A stretch of 60,000 nucleotides of DNA from Tubulanus polymorphus (Eukaryota > Nemertea > Palaeonemertea > Tubulaniformes > Tubulanidae): contig NC_134034.1 of assembly GCF_964204645.1 (NCBI RefSeq), forward strand, positions 5,763,414-5,823,413, given 5' to 3'. The notes beneath the pieces were generated by a model. It made no database searches and was not told the DNA's origin. It saw nothing but the letters and a program-made list of their open reading frames with translations. The stretch's first letter is position 1, and each line of letters opens with the position of its first letter. Positions 54,040 through 60,000 of this stretch are shown here, piece after piece. Made by a program: the position numbers and the translations under genes.

Positions 54040-54637
54040 TAACCAGCAAAATCAATTTTGCAATCGATTGTGATCACAATATCTAGGCCTATGCCTCAGT
54101 ACCAATTTAATATGGAAATACCAAGTTATTCTACTATTCAAAGCCCCTGTTTTTCTTTGAATACCACGTTTTTGAAGAAAATTAAGTAAATTCGCAGCGG
54201 CAATAATTAGAACCTGTCCAAAGTCGGTATTTGGCTGCAGCAATCAAAAGTTGCTTCCAACGTGCCTGCACAGGACAGCAGCCTTGAGTGGGATCCACCC
54301 AATATTTCCTATGCTGATGGGCTCTTGGATACAAATATATACGAAAGATCAAGATAATTGATCAAAAGGTCTTCTAAATTTTCCTTGGAAACTTGAAAAA
54401 TGTGTAATAAGTGCTGATTTTGGCAAACGAGAATGGCTGCCAGTCGGCCATCTTGAATCTGACAGGGCCAGTTTTTGGGCTGAAAATGCGTCTAGGGTAG
54501 ATACATTTGTAACCCAAACATTTAGACATTACATTGAAGCGTCTTCAAAACTTCCCAAAATAACTGGATTCCGTCTACGGACAGACGAAAAGTGAACGCA
54601 ATAGCCCGCTGGGGCTAAAGTCCCAAGTGGGCCAAAA
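54040..54637 (+). repeat. Interspersed repeat R1, copy e
   Basis: Contains 'caattttgcaatcgattgtg', 'tattctactattcaa', 'gatgggctcttgg', 'ggctgccagtcggccatctt', 'aaaataactggattccg', and the R1 right terminus 'taaagtcccaagtgggcc'. Confidence 0.75.
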
Positions 54638-54847
54638 GGCAGGCTAAGGTCAGTTTTTACTTAGAATCTGCCTTTTTGTTGACATCTCTTTTATATCTTG
54701 ATCAAGGGGAAACCCTACCCAACCCTAACTCCCTGGACCCTCTAGACCCTAACGAAACCCAAACCCTGAACCCAATAGGCCCAACGATCTTTATTATTAT
54801 GGAGCCATTGGCAAAACAGCGTTTACAAAAAAATGCCACATTGGCAA

Positions 54848-54924
54848 AATATCCACTTCCAAACATACACTCGAGGCCGCTTCAATTTCAAGCGGCCTTG
54901 AGTGTATGTTTGGAAGTGGATATT
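54848..54924. repeat. Hairpin with 35-bp arms
   Basis: 'aatatccacttccaaacata' through 'aggccgctt' (54,848-54,882) pairs with 54,890-54,924 with one mismatch around a 7-nt loop. The word 'caagcggcct' recurs at 54,959. Confidence 0.92.
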
Positions 54925-54974
54925 GAAGAAATAGTGGATATATTAAAACTTCACTTTCAAGCGGCCTCGGTAGC

Positions 54975-55050
54975 TAGGTGAGATTAGACGTGATGTTATT
55001 GCATCCACTGAGTGACAAGTGGGTTCGAGTCTTGCTGGCTGCTTATAGTG
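54975..55050 (+). repeat. tRNA-like repeat fragment
   Basis: TAGCTAGGTGAGATTAG resembles an A-box and GGGTTCGAGTCTTGC a B-box, about 45 bp apart. No acceptor stem found. Confidence 0.4.
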
Positions 55051-56564
55051 TGCGGGCAACACTTCAGAGGCCATCCCGTAGTGAGGTTAAATGAATAATC
55101 CGATAGTGTTAGTCTTCGACTGGGAAATCGAACAAAATCCAAGCGACGTATAAATTAGCAAAACTAACAAAGACCCACCAGACCCGAGGCCGAACCCCCT
55201 ATCTGGGTCATCGTGACTCACTCAATGGGCATGATGGATACTGTGGATAAGTTAGTGCCCTATTTTCACTGTGCTGTAGTCATTGAGTGTCCCTGGATCA
55301 GCGAGCGCCAGCTGGACACAGAGCCGGAAAAAACTAAAAACTGGACGGTCCGCGCGCGCACCATGGCAGGCCTTAGATTCGTGCCACAACTGAACACCCT
55401 CAAACCACGTGCCTCAAACTGAATCACACGAAAAATTGACCTAAGTAACATTTCCTGCTGATGTTGCTTGTGTGATCTTTCGACTATTGTTAGGCCTAGT
55501 AGGCAGCGACTGCTGTTTAGGGCCTTTAGAGCTGAAAAATTGAGTTCAAATTACGCTGGCGGAACGGGGAATCGGCTTGCGGCATATAAACAAAGACTGG
55601 TTTCCGCTTACATAATCCAATCAAATAAAGATTTATTCCTACTCACACACCACCCGAGGGCATTACACCATAACGACGTAGCAAAGTTAGCCTCTTTTAT
55701 TAATCTTTTATTAGGGACAGATTAAGGGATTTATTTTCGATTTCGTTTCACAATTCATGTGGTCCGAATGGGCCCTACAAATTCTCGTCTACTATGCTGT
55801 TCTGATATATTATATATTTGTCGAACTCATTACGAGGCGGTTGCTTCAGAGAAAATGGAAATTTAGCCTAGTTCACATTAACGAAATATCCATTATGGAA
55901 GGCCAAACGTAGAATTTACTATGGTGGCCACAAAGTGTCAGTCTGGACAGCAATAGCATACGTATTTGGTCCGGATATACGGAAAAGAATATATAACCGG
56001 TGACCTATGCATGGATTATCATGGAATGTTCCAAGGGTTATTGCGGCCACGCTCCATCACTGTTATAACCATCACGTCAGTACGGTATGCCCTACCGTAA
56101 TAAATCAAATACAAAATACTACCTGGTACTCGAAAATTGCTAAATGCATCTTTCACATACCCTGGAAAATATTCAACTGAAATAATTTGAAAGTTTCCTC
56201 AATTTATGTTGATTAACTGCTACTGCCTACCGGCAAATGTGCTATATGCCTGACGATGAGCCAAAATATCTTTCTAGAATACACGTTGAGTACAACTATA
56301 AAATTGGTCAGACAATTGAAGTAACATATTCCCCCAAAGCATGTTTAATCAAGTTATTTACAGTATTTTCACTCAACTATTTCGTTTACCGGTACGAATA
56401 CCCTAGAAATATTCGTTACGGTACGGTACTAACCGTTAATACGGGATTGAAGAAAGATCAAAGTTAAAAATCTCTACCGGTACCCGAATTAAAACAGTTA
56501 CAATAAGGCCTAATTGTAGAACAACTGAAACTGATTTCGACTGACATTTTTCATTTTTTTTAGT

Positions 56565-56987
56565 AATCCCCAAGGTCCCGATTTTTCCAGTTCGTTTTCC
56601 TATCAAAATCTGTCTCAAAGTCGGATTCTAGAATTCGGAAATTCGGCTAAGTGGGCTAGAATATATGTCCCGAACGTTTCAAAGCAATGCATATTTTCCA
56701 TCTCGTAGTCATTCGGCTAACTTCGGTTCTTTTTAAGAAAATCGTTACTGGCGCGCGGCGTCTATGGTAGATTGATTTTTCTGTCGACGGACAGTTAAGC
56801 ACATGTTTACAATAGTTGTCGGCTATAAAATAGAGTATTGACCCCGTCAATCAGTTAGGTTTTATGGTCTTAATATGTAGCTGATTCGGATTTTTCTTGG
56901 AAAAAACCCAAATCCGACATACTCATAATCGGAATTTTTCGAATAACATTTTCCGTTGTCCCAACGAGTCCGACTACAGTTCTACTG
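56565..56987. mobile_element. Tigger-like MITE, copy 2 (left end lost)
   Basis: Collinear with 40,190-40,625 ('cctatcaaaatctgtc', 'aaagtcggattctaga', 'tgtttacaatag'). It keeps the right terminus 'cagttctactg' before TA. Confidence 0.7.
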
Positions 56988-57099
56988 TATATATACGTCT
57001 AATCGTATAAGTTTCATTTCATACTTTCTTGGCCAACAAAACCGACAGATTTGGCCCTACCCCATGCACTTCTTCCTGGGTTAGAAAGTCCGACACATT

Positions 57100-57120
57100 G
57101 GGGGGGGGGGGGGCAGGGGG
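57100..57120. repeat. Poly-G tract
   Basis: A run of G interrupted once by 'ca'. Four-stranded DNA is possible and length may be misassembled. Confidence 0.75.
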
Positions 57121-57432
57121 CTTCATCAGAAGCAGCAATGTGATACGTTAACAGGAGAGCTATTCGCTGGTATGAAACATGATATAAAGGGATTTTTATC
57201 CCAATGCCCTCCTATTGGTATATCGGCACAAACCAGATGGCGCTACAATACACTCAGTTACTGTTGGAGGCCCGTGTTTTCGGTTTCCCGCTGTTGACCG
57301 TTATCGTGAAATGAATCATTCCCAGATGATGGTCTTTCGTCGGTCCGGGGGTTCGGATTTTCACAGTGCGTTGCGGCGTTTTTGATGTTGTGAGTCGTTG
57401 TGATTGACATTTCCTGTAAGTGTATGGTTAGT

Positions 57433-57470
57433 TTATGAAATATTTCGGGTGGTTACTACCACCCTTCTTC
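57433..57470 (-). repeat. CTGAAGA...CCGAAATA stem-type motif
   Basis: On the minus strand, 'ctgaagaagggtggtagtaa' continues into 'ccacccgaaatatttc'. The stem GGGTGGT/ACCACCC closes on GTA. Similar in layout to the motif at 15,824. Confidence 0.45.
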
Positions 57471-59225
57471 AGTCTAAAATGACTTGCCAAATACAAACAC
57501 AGTATTAATACATGAAATATGAAATAAGACACGAATCGCTGCACATTACGTTATGGGGACTAGAGCACTGACATAACTTAGAAGAAGTGTATTATGGGGG
57601 CTGAAACCATTATTGAGGTTGACAGAACGATCGGAATGAGTAGTAATCAAAGCAGATTCAACTATATGTCGTTTAGTGCGACTACTGTTGGGAAAAATAA
57701 ATTGGCTCCAGAAAAATGAGAAAAGTTGACTCGAATTTAATTGAAATGTACTGAAGAAATTGAAGCATGGTAATTGAGTAACTACTAGCGGTTAGAGGTA
57801 TGTTCTTTAGACAGACCCGTGAATCTGGCGGATCCTCGCATACCATACTTGAAATTCTTGATTGCCACAGTAGCGTGGCCGGGTACCCATCTTAGCTACG
57901 ATTACGAAACTTGACTGCCAATTCAGAAGCACTGACCGTGACCAATTTAGAAATTACTGTTTGGCAATTTGGCAAGGCCTAGTAGTTGAAGTAGTTGAAG
58001 ATTATGTTCTGATGCAATGGTAACTTTGCTAAGGCAAAAAATAGTATCTTCACGATAAATCAATAAGAGCTATGTTTTCGATCGTTCAAGTGGCAAACGT
58101 AAAAACACCTCATTGATGTTATGTTTAAATTATTTGATGTGTGTCGCTCCTATAGCCATGTACGGGTATGAGATATGAGGATATGAAAATCTCGATTTAT
58201 TAGAAAATACTCATTGTTTCTTCTGTGCATTTTAATGTGACAAAATATTCTCGCATATTTATTGGTAAAAATAAAGTATTAGCCACGACAACGTATTATG
58301 ATGTCAGATTATGTACAATATAAATCGAATATATGGCCAAAAAGATGCCCTGTTTCTCATCACATTGTTTTTTACCATGACGAGGGCGGGCGGTTTTCAT
58401 TTTTCTGAACTTTTTTTAAAAAAAGTAGAAATAAAAATTGTTTGAATTTTTTTTGGAGATGCGGGAGGTGTCTATTCTATTTCTATTACAACAATGAAAA
58501 TATCCCTCAGTGATTTCTCTACAGATGCGGCAGATAGTTTTTTTATTTTTGGCACCACATTTGCACGAACAATAAAAGAGAAAACGCTTCGAAATGATAA
58601 TCACGCCAGAAATCAAACGCAGAAATAGCTCCACGGCGACCTTGGCATTTGACATAGGCCTACGGTAACCGACCCCGTTGGAGTCATCAAAGGTGCCGAT
58701 GATATTTATACGATCAACTTTTCTCGATACGTTCATAGAGAAATGAAATGATAAAAAGATGACGATATGGTTAGTATATCAATGCGGGTAGGGGGATTTT
58801 AATTCTTATTAAAAAAAACACATTTATCTTCGAGCTATGATGCGGGAGGATAGACATTATTTTCATCTAATTTTCCGATGATTTTTCCGATGCGGGCGGG
58901 ATTTCAAAATCATGAGAAGAAATGCATTTTTGGCCTAATAGAAATCGCACATTTATAGATGAAAACTTCGTTTCATTCGTCGTAAATGCGTACATTTGTC
59001 GGCATAGTCGTAACTGGAGCTTCCCCGAAGTGGTTGCGTGAAGAATTCCATGTTTGAAGTAAGTTTTGTAAAAGTGCATTGGTCTTCGTTTTAGTCATGC
59101 ATAGTTTTTGTTTTGCGTGTGTGGGTGTTACTAAAACTATGCACTACTAAAACGAAGACCTATGCACCCAGTTAAATTTTGGTTAATGGCGAATAATTAA
59201 TCAGTCACAATAACGCGTACTCCTA

Positions 59226-59898
59226 AATATGTCTGGTTTCGTCGCTATAGTATACTATTTATTAAAAACAATTACATCAATATCATTTATGTAGACCTAT
59301 CATTCTTAAAGCTCAGGTTTTTAGCGTAAGAGGTTTGGACGAATATTCATCCCAAAGTCAATATTTCGAATTATCAGACCTAGGTCATTTTCCTTCGTTT
59401 GACAGTCGGAGGAATATTCCTCCCGAAGTCGATACTTTGAATATCAGAACTGAAGGTCAAATTCTCTTCGTTTGACCTTGGGAGGAATATTCCTCCCAAA
59501 GTCAATTGTTTGAATATCAGACCCCTTGGTCAAGTTTCCATCGATTGACTTTGGGAGGAATATTCCTCCCGCAGTCAATTTTCACAATAGCGGTCCTCTT
59601 AATTGGTGATGATCAATGATCGTGCGGCTCATATTTCTATTGTGTGCCTATCCGGTGTAACGCGCGACACGCTTACATAATCTTATCTGTAAATGTGAAG
59701 ACCTCGGGGGCATTATGTTCTCTAAAGCCCGACATTATCCCACATTCGGGACTGTGAATGGGTTGATTTTACGGATGAGTCGACATGTTTCAACAATTTT
59801 TAACTGTTCATTTTTGAATATTTGAAGACTAATGAACTAAAAATTACTTAAATTTTTGATACATTTTGAGAAAGTCACAAAACATTTGAGACTGCGTT
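59226..59898. mobile_element. Insertion within the inverted 540-bp arm
   Basis: The unit's 'gtactccta-c-aacagtgg' is split after 'tccta' and resumes at 'aacagtggac'. About 673 bp of unrelated sequence is inserted, carrying the 73-bp palindromic repeats. It has no coding frame and its ends are not clearly inverted. Confidence 0.65.
59330..59580. repeat. Four palindromic ~73-bp tandem repeats
   Basis: GGAGGAATATTCCTCC (first copy ggacgaatattcatcc) is centred at 59,344, 59,415, 59,488 and 59,561. In units 3 and 4 the palindrome extends to about 30 bp ('gactttgggaggaat/attcctcccaaagtc' type). The spacers share 'tttgaatatcaga' and 'ggtcaa'. Confidence 0.9.
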
Positions 59899-60000
59899 AA
59901 CAGTGGACTTCGATCGATCAGGATCCGATCAACCCGGATAACCGTTCGATTCTAGGATGTTTTTTGAAAAATGTTGGACAACTTTATAAAATACATGACA

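Larger units (their letters stand above)
51439..58726. other. Spacer between the two inverted arms
   Basis: About 7.3 kb with no protein gene I can recognise. It contains a foldback at 51,921-52,285, a tRNA-like inverted pair at 53,346-53,455, an R1 copy, a 35-bp-arm hairpin at 54,848-54,924 and a Tigger-like MITE at 56,565-56,987. Short frames at 55,468-55,725 (+) and 58,416-58,736 (-) are noted but unsupported. Confidence 0.5.
58727..60000 (-). repeat. 540-bp unit array, inverted arm (runs off the window)
   Basis: The reverse complement of 58,727-59,225 matches 50,930-51,438, and 59,899-60,000 matches the next part of the unit ('gtccactg', 'cgatcgatcaggatccgatc'). The arm is interrupted at 59,226-59,898. 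Confidence 0.9.

Noticed and set aside
54676-54981. Plus-strand frame of 101 codons
   Set aside because: It begins in a Pro/Asn/Leu-rich simple-sequence-like run ('accctaaccc') and ends in a hairpin; no domain recognised.

Overview
The window is animal genomic DNA, AT-rich, intron-containing and crowded with transposons. The host gene, repeats such as the recurrent 'taggcctat' motif, and a DIRS-type retrotransposon suggest a marine invertebrate, possibly a deuterostome. I cannot name the species from sequence alone.

Host gene. One multi-exon gene fills most of the window on the minus strand (about 48,356 down to 8,059). I reconstructed 16 coding exons whose phases all agree. They encode 674 codons plus 2 nt of a Yurt/EPB41L5-type FERM protein. 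Exon 1 carries the start ATG, exons 1-10 make the complete FERM domain, exon 11 the FERM-adjacent region and a charged helix, and exons 12-16 a Ser/Thr/Asp-rich tail. No stop codon is reached, so the 3' end probably lies to the left of this window.

Left end (1-7,900). This is a three-layer nest. An interspersed repeat (here called R1) holds a TTAA-flanked piggyBac-like element (412-7,546), which holds an apparently intact DIRS retrotransposon (469-6,615). The DIRS has gag, RT/RNase H and tyrosine recombinase frames, inverted terminal repeats and an internal complementary region that reproduces its own circle junction. A second R1 copy at about 37.6-37.8 kb preserves the empty piggyBac insertion site.

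Introns (8-48 kb). They hold further TTAA-bounded piggyBac-like elements (8,358-8,624; 33,471-34,463; two related copies at 14.6-15.0 and 30.9-31.2 kb), pogo/Tigger-like MITEs, tRNA-derived repeats, two copies of a long MITE (19.1 and 30.2 kb), R1 copies, and a decayed intronless gene in intron 1 (42,329-44,958).

Right end (48.4-60 kb). This lies upstream of the host gene and holds no gene I recognise. A tandem array of units of about 540 bp (49.4-51.4 kb), whose junctions are foldback sequences, reappears inverted at 58.7-60 kb. The two arms enclose about 7.3 kb containing several foldback structures. A block of palindromic 73-bp repeats interrupts the inverted arm.
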